DNA of 64,000 bases from Sipunculus nudus (GCA_026874595.1 CM049310.1:36719558-36783557); one strand, 5' to 3'; counted from the first letter of the stretch, positions 46,652-58,570 are shown. Translations and numbers: made by a program. The notes: generated by a model from the sequence alone, not told the origin.

Positions 46652-46818
46652 CCGGGTATACTGCCATCAATTTCGGTGGTTATTTATTTGTTCTGTGGTA
46701 ATATTTGTCAGCAGTGCGCCAACGCTGTAATCCATCTCGGTGCAATGCACCTAGGTTGTCATCTATGACCCGATAATCAATTTCCGTCAATTTATGATTT
46801 GTCTGCCTTATCAAGGTA

Positions 46819-46885
<67 letters not shown>

Positions 46886-47708
46886 CGTAGTAGTAAGCAT
46901 TATATTTAATACAAGTAACACTATCCAGTGATTTACGTTTTTGTGATACATTGGATAAACTTACTCAATTTTAGTAATATAGTTCATTTGCATATAAATA
47001 GTGTGCCTGGTTTAACCGCCAAGTTCCCGATTAACGTCACTTGGCAGGCACTTTTGAACTGGAGAGTCCAAGGTCATGTGTTTCTCTTTTCCAGTACATT
47101 CAACCTGTATAGCACATTCTGTGTTGTGCTTCGGATGGTGTTTGTGACTGAGAGATGTGATCTGTATGTGCGGCCCACTACCCCAGTAATTGTTCTTACC
47201 ACCCCTGGTGTAACAACTACTGTTATATATTTATTAAATATCTTATTAGCGTTTGCATGACATCATACCAAATTTCAAATATATATACTTCATCACATTT
47301 CAGATTATTACAGTTAAGTAAAAGGTTTTAAAAAAATATGGTATTTAATTCTAAACCAGGTTTAGATATAATATTTCATAGTAAATTCACAAATGGAACA
47401 AAAGTCCAGAATTTTATTTATTAATATATTTCATTTGCAATATATAAATACCATTCTCTGAATGGTGGGGGAGATGATTACATAGACTTTCACCCTTGCT
47501 AAAAAGTTGGGGGGGGGGTGATATATTCCCATTCCCCCGATATTGATGCATCTGGTTTGCCTATACAAAAATATAGATTTACTTGTCGTCTCATCATCAT
47601 AATACAACCAGCATATTCATATTTACTTACATAACATTAGAATCAACTACAGTTTGTTTAATTTCCTCAGATATACCGAAAGAATTAAGAATGGACAATT
47701 GTTCCTTA
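45156..47708. other. Intergenic, three (TA)n tracts, no gene recognised
   Basis: TA tracts at 45963-46001, 46593-46650 and 46824-46883. The 110-codon frame 46928-47260 has hydrophobic patches but no splice or family support. 47495-47530 carries a G-run and the GGTGATATAT word shared with 30970. Nothing else is seen. Confidence 0.4.
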
Positions 47709-47862
47709 TTAATGTTGAAAAATACTTGATTCCCTCCTTCCCTGGTAAATTAAATTGAGAATTTTCTGCATCAAACGTATTTTATCAGAGTAAACGACAT
47801 AAATGTTTAATTCAATACCTATTGTAAGAGTCAAAACTATAATATGCTTTAAACCCATTAGA
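47709..47862 (-). CDS. Possible last exon of the small membrane-protein gene starting at 49538
   Basis: A CATTTGTCTTTCTAG acceptor precedes 47862 on the minus strand. The exon would enter in phase 2, as do the other exons of this chain, and run 51 codons to TAA at 47709, with one hydrophobic stretch (HIIVLTLTIGIELNIYVV). The composition is AT-rich and the family is unrecognised; phase agreement is the only support. Confidence 0.25.
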
Positions 47863-48396
47863 CTAGAAAGACAAATGACAAAAAAATGCCATATAAAGCT
47901 AGGTCTTATTGACACCTGGTCTAAACAACGCCAATCGATAATAGTATTGATAAAACTAATCTCTTATTTTATGATGTATATGTTCTAAATAAATATAATA
48001 TCCGCTGGTCTTCAGAAATTCTGATTAATGTGTTTTTGTACTCAAAATGTATCCACAGACGAAGAGTGCCCAGATCTAAATAAAAACCACAATCCACATG
48101 TGCACCTTCTAGCTAGACATTATTTATGATAAGTGTTAACAAATTCAGCTTCATACCACAATTCTAACAATTTTGTCACGTGTATTTATCATAGACCAGT
48201 GAATAAAAATGGCCAGTCCGTGCAGACTGCGAATGATATCTTAACTGGCGCATATTCGAGTAAAAATCGGTCGTGGTCTTTATCTTATTAACGATGACGT
48301 GATATTAACTTTTATTCAGATATATTATATTATATTTGATGAGCTGAGCTCTAATAGTTCACTTCAAAATATGAGGGCATATCATCTTTTAGTTAC

Positions 48397-48480
48397 AGGA
48401 TGATTCGCATAAACAGATGACGGGAACATGTGACCTGAATCTTGCTACATATGACCTTAAACTCGTTTTTGTTGTATTTA
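48397..48480 (-). CDS. Candidate internal exon, 84 bp, phase 2/2
   Basis: The acceptor TTAATTTTTCGTTGCAG precedes 48480 and T/GTAACT follows 48397. With the exon at 48722-48793 it reads on without a stop (DKYNKNEFKVICSKIQVTC). The protein is not recognised. Support comes from matching phases and the good pyrimidine tract; no domain is visible. Confidence 0.35.
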
Positions 48481-48721
48481 CTGCAACGAAAAATTAATAC
48501 ATGTAAAAGTATTCCCAATATGTATCCTGATTACTTAAAAATTAGATGGATAGTCAACCGATGTGACCGCTAATAGTCTTTCAGTGTCCAAAACATTAAG
48601 GGTGAAGTAGGTCTTGTGACCCTATCTATTGACAAACATGTACTATATAAATATGTGGTGCCACAACCAATGTTCATTGGATACTGGTAATCAAGATGAA
48701 AGAGGCATGAATGATTCTCAC

Positions 48722-48793
48722 TCAAGATAGACAGTGGATCGATGATACACCAAACGATCGTAAGTGGTGCCATTTGTTTTGTGTTCGACAAAG
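48722..48793 (-). CDS. Candidate internal exon, 72 bp, phase 2/2
   Basis: The acceptor TATTGGGTAG precedes 48793 and A/GTGAGA follows 48722. The translation FVEHKTNGTTYDRLVYHRST is open and hydrophilic, and it joins in phase to the exon at 48397-48480 and to the first exon at 49417-49538. HKTxxTT recalls the phosphate-binding loop of Golgi sulfotransferases, but the following residues do not match one I know, so no function is assigned. Confidence 0.35.
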   Translation of the reverse strand, partial: LCRTQNKWHHLRSFGVSSIHCLS

Positions 48794-49075
48794 CTACCCA
48801 ATACATGTATATTAAATATAAGTATTAGGATAATACAACAAACAGCTCATGAGTTTTGTGCGACTCCACACTGGCTTTTTATTAGTGCCGACTACGACCT
48901 TGTGCTATCCAAGATCTGTGGATATATGCACTTTTTAAGACATATACATCAAACTAGTCATGACATGTAAGCATGGATGTATGTGCCGGAAACACGATGT
49001 TAGATGGCGTCGCCAACCTTGAGTACCTGAAAGCTATCTACGATATGTGAACGTGTATAATTTCAGGCCAATACA

Positions 49076-49307
49076 TCAATCCATTCCTTTTACAGGGCTT
49101 CCTTTCCGTTTGGGCTTCAGTATATCAGACGTATACAAAGTATCGAGGCAAGAAAACAATAAATTATTCAAATTATTTGCCGCTATATACCAGTATCCTA
49201 AATGTTGCCTTATCACGAGAGAGACCAAAGAGTGACATGAGGGAAGGGTAACCTTTAAATAAGGATAGCTCACTTTGGATGAAGCACTGAGGAGATACAG
49301 ATAACTG
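49076..49307 (-). CDS. Candidate alternative second exon, 77 codons with stop
   Basis: The acceptor ATTACCTTTCAG/CAG (an NAGNAG type) precedes 49307, again phase 2, and the frame runs to TGA at 49076. Used as the terminal exon it would give a protein of about 117 residues with the signal-anchor exon at 49417-49538. An internal TG/GTATAT donor would instead connect in phase to 48793. Which form is real cannot be decided here. Confidence 0.3.
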
Positions 49308-49416
49308 CTGAAAGGTAATGTTCATTCGTTATTAGCATACACTTCTACTATTTTGACTAGCTATATCACGCCAAACATAAATTATTAGAAAAAGTATATT
49401 AAAAATGCCAACTTAC

Positions 49417-49538
49417 TGGGTAATGGAAGAATCCTTCAGTTGACTATTAGCAGCAAATACAACAACAGCTGCAAAGCCAAGAAACAGCAATATGCTGTAT
49501 AAAACTTTACCGGAGCAGGATGGGCTCTGCACAGCCAT
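49417..49538 (-). CDS. First coding exon of a type II membrane or secreted protein
   Basis: The ATG at 49538-49536 lies in a fair context (ATCATGG). It is followed by SPSCSGK and a strong hydrophobic helix (VLYSILLFLGFAAVVVFAA) within 30 residues: a signal anchor of a Golgi-type type II enzyme, or a signal peptide. The exon ends with ACCCA/GTAAGT, a near-perfect donor in phase 2. About 50 bases upstream on the coding strand is TATATTTATA (49591-49600). The downstream partner exons are listed separately; the family is unknown. Confidence 0.55.
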
Positions 49539-49590
49539 GATACCAGTCTAGTCAGAGCTGAAATGCGTTTCAGGTCAGTACAATCTGCAC

Positions 49591-49600
49591 TATAAATATA
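49591..49600 (-). promoter_or_regulatory. TATA-like element upstream of the signal-anchor exon
   Basis: TATATTTATA on the minus strand, 53 to 62 bases before the ATG at 49538. AT-rich sequence makes such boxes common by chance. Confidence 0.3.
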
Positions 49601-50224
49601 TCAGTAAAATAGCTGCACAGTTTGGATTCTTTATCCAGCTGCTTGTCAACCTCTTGTGATAGTAGCTGACTGATTTTTTTTAACGAAGCGGCTACAAGTG
49701 GTGTCCTCAGCCAAAACTGAAAATTTGGTGTTGATTACCAAACATCGGGATTAAACGCCGAGGACATGCTATTTCAAAATAATATTTTGTCAAATAGAAA
49801 ACAAGTGTCTGTAGGTAGTGGAGCAATGGAAGTGATAAAATAATAACAGCGTAACACCAAGGACTTTTACTTCCAGACAACTTACTTTTAGACAATTATC
49901 ATACTATGTGTTTTAGTGATTTGCACATACTTTTATTAATAGTAGTGGTAGCCAGGTTTCTTCCTCCTGTTTTCTATCGTTTATGATAAAATTATTTTAA
50001 TTAATGTTCAATTATAAAGATATAATAAACTACAGTATATATGTTCAATGACATATCAGAATCAATGGATTTTCATTGAAACCAACTTCTGGTGTATGGA
50101 TGATGGTATTTTGGTCATCATAGCAGTAGATATTTTTTAAACATTTCTGCCCTAAAATGCTTGATAGTGAAATAAGTGGGCCAGTTCGCGTTTGTTACAT
50201 AATCGTTTTGCTATGGGGTATTTT
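49601..50224. other. Intergenic, nothing seen
   Basis: No repeat or coding feature recognised. Confidence 0.4.
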
Positions 50225-50600
50225 AAGGGCCGATCAAGGATTCGAACCCATATCGGTGGCACACATGTCCCGGTGTTCCTACCGCTTTGCTTGTAAAGAA
50301 AGTTTCGGTAAGCTTTTATATGCACCCCCGTAACCCATCCTCTATTAAGAGCGTTCTGTTATCAAAACAAGATTTATCATCCCAGGAGCAACAGTTTATA
50401 GGTGAACTCGGTTGCGGTAATTACCCCATTACTTCACACCACCATTGTCCGGCTGTCATCCCGGAAAAGCCCAAGTTTTTAGCGATAACATTTAGCAAAG
50501 GGGATAAAATATTGGGCCGATCCGGGCACACATATGTCCGATGTTCCTACTGCTTCGCCAGGAAACCAAGCTTCACTAGCGAGACAGTTCGGTTAGCATA
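50225..50600 (-). mobile_element. tRNA-derived SINE-like tandem units, diverged, minus strand
   Basis: Reverse-complement relatives of the 12824-13357 units. GGATTCGAACCC at 50238-50249 is a consensus B box on the minus strand, and CCTACCGCTTTGCT / CCTACTGCTTCGCC (about 50278 and 50553) are two A-box heads about 275 bp apart. ATCCCAGGAGCAACAG.TTATAGGTGA keeps the hairpin region. The 104-codon plus-strand frame across it is not a gene. Confidence 0.75.
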
Positions 50601-50630
50601 GATATACAAGTTGTAACTCTATTGTATAAC

Positions 50631-50633
<3 letters not shown>

Positions 50634-50680
<47 letters not shown>
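50634..50680. repeat. (TA)n microsatellite
   Basis: Pure TA tract directly downstream of the SINE-like units. Confidence 0.95.
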
Positions 50681-50682
<2 letters not shown>

Positions 50683-51183
50683 TCTACATAAAAGCTTATA
50701 TGTCTGGGTATAAATGTACCTTTATAACGTTTGCATTATATGACTTTTTTCTCTATATATGCTCTCCAAAGGCATATATAATTGTCCAGTCAAAGACGTT
50801 TACAAACATACATTTTTTTTAAATTTTTAGTGAGAAATACCCATAGTCCTAATGTTTTTCCGTCAGCAAATGCTGAAAATTCAAAGTGAATGTCATTCCT
50901 TCCTATGAGAGCAAAATATAAATGAAACATTTGCAATTAAGCTATTGGGGCTATCAATATTATTAGTTCAGTGATGAGAACAATCTTCTATGCCAAAATA
51001 GCATAAAGGCATTATCCTTACACTTAAAGTAAATTTATATTAAATTATAACTTGAAATACTGGCCTTCAACATTAAAGTTATATTAACAAATTTTAAGAG
51101 TTTATGACATCTGAGATAGTTACGAAGCTGCCTTCATGTATTTTTTTCTAAATATTCATGATTAATCAACGTCTACTAAAGTC
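50681..51183. other. AT-rich spacer; 3' side of the exon at 51184
   Basis: No clear polyadenylation signal on the minus strand was picked out. No other feature was seen. Confidence 0.35.
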
Positions 51184-51433
51184 TTAATCAAAGATTTCTC
51201 TACATATAGTTAAGACCAATGTCGATATATAAGAGAACTGAACACCGTCGCTTGTCCACTTGAATATTTTACCAGAGTGCTGTGAGCCACGGTGATCGAG
51301 GTTCTGCAGAAGTGGGCGTAACGTTTCGTTGTTGTATTTTCCTTTAAACACAGGCCGGTCAGAGAGACCCAACCTGCTTAGGAGCGATTTGAAACACTTT
51401 TCACGGGTGGCATTGTGTATCGTAAGGCGTACC
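51184..51433 (-). CDS. Unidentified terminal exon, 83 codons
   Basis: On the minus strand an AATTGATATTTTCAG acceptor precedes 51433, and the phase-2 frame stays open to TAA at 51184. The stretch is GC-richer than its flanks and protein-like: LTIHNATREKCFKSLLSRLG with an NAT glycosylation sequon, then GKYNNETLRPLLQNL with NET, HRGSQHSGKIFKWTSDG. Two sequons and a Cys suggest a secretory-pathway protein, but I do not recognise the family. Earlier exons would lie above 51.4 kb and were not found. It is on the same strand as the gene at 49.5 kb but ends in its own stop. Confidence 0.5.
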
Positions 51434-52530
51434 CTGAAAATATCAATTTAAATATGTAGTGAGGTTTGGAACGTCATTTTCCGCCATTTCTGTCACCTCA
51501 CAAAAACTCCACACAACATACTATTGTTTAATAGAAATTGGAAAAAAAATCAGTCGTGATAGATCATATAGATCTGACAACTGACGAACATACTGACGGA
51601 CTGAATAATCATGAATGACAGACGACAGAACATATTACAGGCAGTGCATAGAGGAACAAAATGAGCTAAAGTTTGTGTAGACAGGTCAAAGTTATGAGGA
51701 AATTAAGATTTTGATGTTTTTCAGTGACCTTCAGTGACCAGTGATCTTCATCTTTGACCTATTTCGACCAAACAATAGGCTTCTAGAACCATAAACGCGG
51801 GGGGGGGGGGGGGCGTTAAGGCGGTTGCAGCGTACGAAACCTTATTGTTAAAATGAACTTTATCACAGATAATTGAAGAAATCACCATTTATTTATACTG
51901 AATATAAATTATACTTTACACAAAATTTATCCGAGGGAAAAGAATTGAATCTCGTCTGTTAGTTCATCAACCTAGGGAAAGCAAGCCAGCCAAATCATCT
52001 GGCCTCTTCGAAGGGGTAACACAAATACTGGCTGCAACCGCGGCCACCTATATTCAATATAAAATGTATGAATAAATTCATTTGCGGTCATTCTGTAAAT
52101 ATACGAACATTAAGTTATTCTCACAGATTTTGTTTAATTGGAATTTCGTGAATTTAACCAAATTTTATCCTTTACGATACATATTTATTACTGACCTTGA
52201 TATGAAACTTGATATACTAGAAATGTGCTCAGAGAGCACAGACCTGGACCAAGGCAGCTTCTTTGGCCTACCCCGACATGGCATTGTCAGAAATGCAACA
52301 TTTTTCCATGCTGTACGTTTATTAAGGGCACCTTTTCAGGGAAACGGAATGTACATGTGGAGTGACGTCATTGATTGTCCTCTATGACGCCACGACTCGC
52401 ACTCCAAAGATGGACATATATCGTCGCCTGCTACGCCAACGCTAAAACAAGTGTGTTATAAAATCCCAAAATACACTTATTCGCGGGTTATAAATGGATC
52501 ACCCCAAAATTAAATCACTAGTTTCTTGTA
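51434..52530. other. Intergenic with a G-run, no gene recognised
   Basis: A G14 run at about 51799-51813. TGACCTTCAGTGACC words near 51724. The 101-codon frame at 52082-52387 has no recognised domain. Confidence 0.4.
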
Positions 52531-52745
52531 TCATTGCCGAGCTATTCTGAAAATTTCATCAAACTCTGTTGAGAACTTTTTGAGTAATCTTGTTTTGTAA
52601 TCAGACAAAACGAACCAAAACACAACCCCCGCTTCTTCGCTTGGCGGAGGTAAATCATAAGCAAAATATTGAATGTCAGTGATCGGATACAGGCTTATAG
52701 CAATAGCAACATTTTGTGAATTCTGTATTCCCGCCACGGTGAAAC
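52530..52745 (-). repeat. Dispersed repeat with CAAAAAGTTCTCAACAG / CTCCGCCAAG motif
   Basis: On the minus strand CCGTGGCGGGAATACAG, TTACCTCCGCCAAGCGAAG and ATTACTCAAAAAGTTCTCAA followed by GATGAAATTTTCAGAATAGC is a sequence type I associate with a widespread invertebrate interspersed repeat. Only one copy is in the window, so the assignment is from memory of the pattern and needs checking. Confidence 0.4.
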
Positions 52746-53576
52746 GCTAACTGAATTAAATCAAAATACGGGTATGATGTTCCCAAGTAACTAAATGTGA
52801 GCATGATTAATGGATCCAGGGATGCACCGGTACAAAAATTCATAATGGCCATGAATCCGTATCTAAACATGAACTAGTTTTAACAAACGCTCTGTGATTT
52901 CAATCCGGGGTTACAAGAGTTCATTTTATTTCTAAATAAACATATCACATCTGCAGTAGTTCTTTCAACGCCTTAGCATACATGCTGTCGGTCTTGTTTA
53001 CCATTTAAGCTGAACAAAGTGCCTTGCACCTACAAACCACTCAAAATCGAGCAGCCCACAGGGTAAAACATAATTTATGTTAACCTAAAGGACACAATCT
53101 GAGATTAGTTAACTAGATGACTTGGGTAAAACCTGAAAGGTTACTTTTTACTATATGCAGTCTTCAAATGTTTATTTGTCTGGTTCTCATTCGTAGTCCG
53201 TACGCGAAGTCCGTCAACATTCCTCAAAACTTGAATGCGCCATTCCATTCATCCACGGGTCTGCGTAGTCCATATACCTTGTCCGTATGCGTAGTCCATA
53301 TACGCACGCCGCCACCAGCTTATCATTTCCAGGGTTTAGCACGGAGTTTCCCCATTTAGGACGTGTTGTTAGATCATTCTCTTTTTTAACAAGTTATAAT
53401 AACAAGTTTGATATCAGTCTTTCAGAATTCAAACATATTGGAATTTGGCTGAATATATCAGTACCATGTAAACCAATTCTAAGATTATTTTAATACCATA
53501 CATATTATTATTGATTTAACTCAACTTCTGTTATTTTTTTTGTAATTACAATAACTATATTGTAAGATGAATTGCA
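52746..53576. other. Intergenic leading into block B
   Basis: 53190-53310 repeats TGCGTAGTCCRTAT words several times, the inverse of the ATACGGACTACG word that opens the duplicated block. No gene is seen. Confidence 0.45.
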
Positions 53577-54780
53577 GTGATACCGATACGGACTACGTAT
53601 ATCGGAAAACCCCCTCATGGCACAGGCGTCTTAATTAAAACATTCAAATCACCTGGGTACGAGATAAGTCTTCGTATGTCTTTATCCAAGTGCTAATTAT
53701 GTGGAGGCAGGCGGCGCTCCGCTTTTCGACCCTAAACATGTTTGTAAAGTAGAACAATAAACGCTTAAGACAGAAAATAACATGACCGGATTAAGTGTCT
53801 TTTTCTCACTACCAAAGATTGCGCCATTATAATCTAAAATGTTACCACTTTTTACACTAGAGCGGTGAGATAACTCCCATTCTTTACCCCCTTAGCGCTT
53901 CACTGCCACGCCTAAGTAAGAAAAATTGCCATCACGAAACCCTCTATTCGTCCCCGTTATCTCTCTGATCAACTTAATGTAACCCACGAAATGTAGGATC
54001 TACGTATCCGAAAGTAAATTCTAATCCGGCGTGGTATTCCAGCGTATGGGACAGGATAAGCAAAAAAGTTTTGTTTCTAAGAAAACCTTAAAGCAGGGCT
54101 GGCTGTCGGGCGTGGCAGTTGAAAGAACAGAGGTTAAGACAGGGGCGCAATAAATTGGGACACTCTGAAAGTAGAGCCGATACAAGAAGAGCCATTTACA
54201 AAACAGGGTATGCCTGGAAAAGGACGTATATATCAAAGGCTTTCGGTACAAAAAGCTTTAAAATACTTTCGGCATGTGACAATTGATTACGATTACTCGA
54301 CTTGCATAATCCGCCGTGGCTGATATATTAAATACGGGATTGATTTATATCCAGACGCGGCCTGTTAGATGAACCTGTATGACCAAATTGAAATGGAATT
54401 TAACATTTTTTCTTCCTTGCGTTCTATATGTTGAGTCATTATTCTGATGTACATTACTGTTGCATATACACTGTTTTTCCAATCCCTGTCGAATTATTAA
54501 TCGGAGTTGAGTTTTATAATCAAAGTAGTCCAGAGAAACACTGTTTTTATTAGAGTATTCTAAATAATATGACACCATACATGGACTTCAAGTGATCTTT
54601 TTATCAAATGAGAAAACAGTTAACATTTTTACAGCGAGCGGACTCAGAGGTTTATCCTGCCCATGGGTATATTCTGAATAGGCGAACACAGCGTGAATCT
54701 CAAACAAATACAGCCTGCTTCTTTAGTCGGGGTTAGAAAACAGGATTAAAAAAATGGAGATCGGAAGTTTGAATCTCTCC
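53577..54780 (+). repeat. Segmental duplication block B, segment 1 (partner 8585-9725)
   Basis: See the block A entry for shared words. Same orientation. Open frames at 54021-54251 and 54345-54578 are not conserved with those in block A. Confidence 0.85.
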
Positions 54781-54854
54781 TTTATTTATCTGCTGTCTTA
54801 ATAAGAGCACGAGTGGAAGCGGTCAAGTAAACAGATTCGGTTGAAAAGTTGTTT

Positions 54855-55365
54855 TAACTGTAGTTATAGATATTATGTCATTTGATCATTCATTGAGGGA
54901 ATCCCCGGGAATTCCCTCAATGACGTCAGTTTCCGTCAAACGGTATCAAATGACACTTCATTTTGTTTAACGTAAGTTTTGAAGAAACTGTAGTTATAGA
55001 AATTATGTCATTTGATCATTCATTGAAGGAATCCCCGGGAATTCCCTCAATGACGTCAGTTTTCGTCAAACGGTATCAAATGACACTTCATTTTGTTTAA
55101 CGTAAGTTTTGAAGAAACTGTAGTTATAGAAATTGTGTCATTTGATCATTCAATGAGGGAATCTCCGGGAATTCCCTCAATGACGTCAGTTTTCGTCAAA
55201 CGGTACCAGTTTTATGTAATGTTAGTTTTTATTTGTTACGACATGTAATTTTCATTTTAATTCATTAATTATCATGATTTGTGAGTTTCACCATGAGGTT
55301 GTACAGTTTACGAAATAAAGGCTATCAAATGACACTTCATTTTGTTTAACGTAATTTTTGAAGAA
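54855..55365 (+). repeat. 130-bp tandem repeats, three full units plus an interrupted fourth end
   Basis: CTGTAGTTATAGA starts units at about 54858, 54988 and 55118, exactly 130 bp apart; the closing part CAAATGACACTTCATTTTGT returns once more at 55325 after about 120 unrelated bases. Each unit holds a 34-bp near-palindrome centred on CCCGGG/GGGAATTCCC and then TGACGTCA. Differences between units are few. The array lies in block B and has no counterpart in block A. Confidence 0.95.
54907..55188 (+). promoter_or_regulatory. Three kappaB-like (GGGAATTCCC) plus CRE (TGACGTCA) pairs
   Basis: GGGAATTCCC at 54907-54916, 55037-55046 and 55167-55176; TGACGTCA at 54921-54928, 55051-55058 and 55181-55188. 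Both are perfect consensus palindromes for Rel/NF-kappaB and CREB/ATF respectively, four bases apart, and are unchanged in all three repeat units. Whether they bind anything is unknown; no gene start is apparent nearby. Confidence 0.5.
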
Positions 55366-55534
55366 AGCAATATTAAGAGGTTCTTTTAGCATAATGTATG
55401 GGGACACTCCCAAAGGCAGTCAAAGTGTCAAGGTAAGGGAATCAAGTTCACTTAGTGGGAAGGTTGCTTTGATAGGTGACCGGGGGTGGGGGGCAAGTAA
55501 TATCGCTCAGCGGTGAATAAATTGTGTCAAGCGC

Positions 55535-55800
55535 CTGTGATCTATATAGTCTGTAACCACAAATAAGGCAAAACGTTCTCCAAGATCCCTATTTAGCGAC
55601 CGGTATAAACGTAATAATACAAAGAAGTGTGTTAATACAAATCAAAGGCCACATCAACTGAATAAATACATTTATTTCTAAATAATATCAGTGATCCACC
55701 TTCGTGGGTGCATTGTACAATTATAAATCAATTTTATGGACTGTCTGTGGACACGAGTTCTTAGCTTTATATGGTACACTGGAAAACATTAATGTGCTAC
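55535..55800 (+). repeat. Segmental duplication block B, segment 2 (partner 10905-11370)
   Basis: See the block A entry. Homology stops near ATATGGTACACTGGAAAACA, immediately before the stretch that takes the place of the GPCR region. Confidence 0.75.
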
Positions 55801-56333
55801 GTTCATGATGCCAACGATAACAACAATGATGACACTAAGAGAAAGCCCCCCCCCCCCAATAAAATAGATTTAAACTTCATTCAATCTGCAATCTATGCAT
55901 TGATAATTTCTAAAAAGAGCTTTGCAAATGGCGTTTTGAAACAAGTGACCTTAATTTCTACTTCCGCATATATGCAACATACCTACTTGGGTTACATGTT
56001 TTGCCCGTTTTTCAACACTGCTGTTTACAAACATGTTGTTGATAAACATGTTCATACATGTTTCACGAAGGCCTAATAAGAATGATTCACAACAAGAATT
56101 ACCCTTAAATCATTAAAATATTCACAGAGGAAGCCAGAAATCACATAAATCCTTTTTAAAAAGGTCAGTGATTCGTCGCCGTTTACTCTTTTAAAATTGA
56201 AACCCTAATAAAATGATCTTTGTGTTCTACAATTCTGAAAGCTTATCTTTTTTTTAAGACTGTCAGTTCATTTTAGCTCTGCTGACTGAAAATCAACTGA
56301 GCTATACCGATCACTCTTTGACGTGGTCCGTCT

Positions 56334-56335
<2 letters not shown>
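55801..56335. other. Block B junction where block A carries the 7.7-kb GPCR region
   Basis: A C12 run at 55847-55858 and AT-rich sequence. I looked for GPCR remnants (CWLP, NPAIY, LAITD equivalents) and saw none in the translations available. The 101-codon frame 55771-56076 has no recognised domain. Confidence 0.5.

Positions 56336-56415
<80 letters not shown>
56336..56415. repeat. (CT)n(TA)n microsatellite
   Basis: About 44 bases of CT then about 38 of TA, at the place corresponding to 19047-19121 in block A. Confidence 0.95.
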
Positions 56416-56419
<4 letters not shown>

Positions 56420-58570
56420 GTTCGTTTGGAATTATTTTTAATCAGCATCAACCAGGGCTCATCACGCCAGCAGGAACAAAGGAGAGGTTCTGCTACGGCT
56501 AGACAGAATGAGAAACAATAAAGAAATTCCTGCAAAGAATCAATCGGTTTTTCGTTTCACGGTTTATTGAAATCCAAGAAGAAAAAATATCAACTTAGTT
56601 GTATTGAACACGTGTCTTGGGTATCCAAAGTAAACAATTCTCATCCATCCAGAAAATGGCACCCCCAATCAAGGTCTATCGGTCTGGGAACGAGTAAATT
56701 TCTCCTCCTGCACATAACGAAAATGCCATGTATGTGCGGTCACAGTGTATATCCGACTTATCCATGAAATAACTGCTTTATGATTCAGAACGTTTTATAA
56801 CTCCTTATCTAAAGAGGGCTCATGCTCGTCGAGCAAACTGAAATACTGCTTGCCTTTTATAATTAGCAGACAGTCATAATCAAAGAAAAGAAAGATAAAT
56901 AAAAATCTTTCATAGTCTGCTTTCTTTTAACATTAAGTAAATATTCTATATGGTAGAATCAATATGCCTCCACGAACATTTGCTGCCAAGTTCCTAGCTA
57001 GGGAATCTCGAAGGCCTTATAATAATATTATATTGTTATCATCGGGTCACTTTTTAGTCTGATTCACTGGTCAGTAATACTAATAGGCCACCGGCCAGTC
57101 CGTAAAAATACCTACTTCGAGTAGTTTGTACGTAACGTCGCTGTGCCTTAAAATATTACATAATTTTGAGTGATTATAAAAAAATATTTATGGACAGGGC
57201 TTTGCGACAAATAAGTGAGACCTGTCATTAAATAATGATCACGATTATTGATTTCTTTTTGCTAAATATGAATTGAAGAAGCCTACATGGGGCGCCACTA
57301 TCAAGTCTTTTTTATCAGGAATCGGACAGATTAATTTCATATATTTGAGAAATTATGATAATCTCGAACAATCATGGCGTGAAAAAGTGATTAAATGGAG
57401 ACGGTAACCTGCACAGCATGCCAAACAGCAGAGGGGGCTATATTCACATTGTATTGGATAATATTATCATCGTTGTAGGTTATGCAAATACTCCCCAAGA
57501 GCGCACTTTTTTCTGTAATGGAAAACATCCATTTTGTATTGTTTTACCTTTAGTGTTTATCAAAGTTAGCAAAATTACTAATTCATGTAATTGGTAGAAC
57601 TAAATTTACTAAAATATTAGCTTATTTTAAATGGTCCAAACTCGCTCTTGAAGCACAAGACTGATAGTGGCGCCATTTGTTGAAAAAGTCCCTCACAACT
57701 TTGAGATTCGTATATGTTCGTCTGAAGCTCAACTTTTTGCCTAGAAAATGTATAATGTAAGAGTTTAGGCACCTCTTTTCTTTCACACCTATTGTTCTTT
57801 CTTAATTAGGTCCAATACCGTGACGTTCCGGACTATAAAATGTCAACCACGGTATACAAGGCAATGACTTGCCCGTGGTGTTTGCTTGTCCATGTCAGGT
57901 TAATATCTCGAGCAATTGTTTTATATGTATATCTGTGCACTGATAAACTGTTTCTACGCCTGCAACCTTTGTTTTATTACTAAAGCTAGCACGACACTAC
58001 TACTACTACTACTACTACTACTCCTGCTACTACTATTACTACTACTTCTACCTGTACCCCTACTACTACTCATTGGATATTATGGGTATTATGATATGAT
58101 ACAATTGAACTGAAAATATGGTTTACGCGGAAGTCCGGGATAATTTATGCGTCCTTTACCTCAAATCTGCATATATAAGTTCAGGATAAGGCAATATACC
58201 ATTTTCCCTTACACAATATAGGTTAACATAAGTTGCGCCACCCGAAGCATATCTACTCATACATGAATTATGATTAACCAACATTACATATATAAGCAAA
58301 TATAAAAATTAGATACTCAAATAAGCGAAATGTATACCTTACTTTTGAAAATAATTCAATTAGTCTTATCTAATTTTACTCCAAGAAGGGTTAACCTTTA
58401 AATGAAAGCTTAAGTGTTTATGTGTTGTTTCTAAGTAAGGAAATAAGAAGAAAGGATTTTGAATCACGGAAACCAGGTCAACGTACGTGGTGCCACCTGT
58501 AGTTTGAACTGGCACACGATTCAGAGGATTAATGTTTCAGTAAAAACTGATGATTCACAACCCAAACAGT
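56416..58570 (+). repeat. Segmental duplication block B, segment 3 (partner 19122-21290)
   Basis: Collinear with block A to GGTGCCACCTGTAGTTT near 58491 and ACTGATGATTC. Includes a CTA trinucleotide tract at about 57995-58070. No gene is conserved in it. Confidence 0.9.

Noticed and set aside
48722-48793. Golgi sulfotransferase assignment from HKTxxTT
   Set aside because: Only the short loop resembles one; residues after it and the exon order do not fit the family as I know it.
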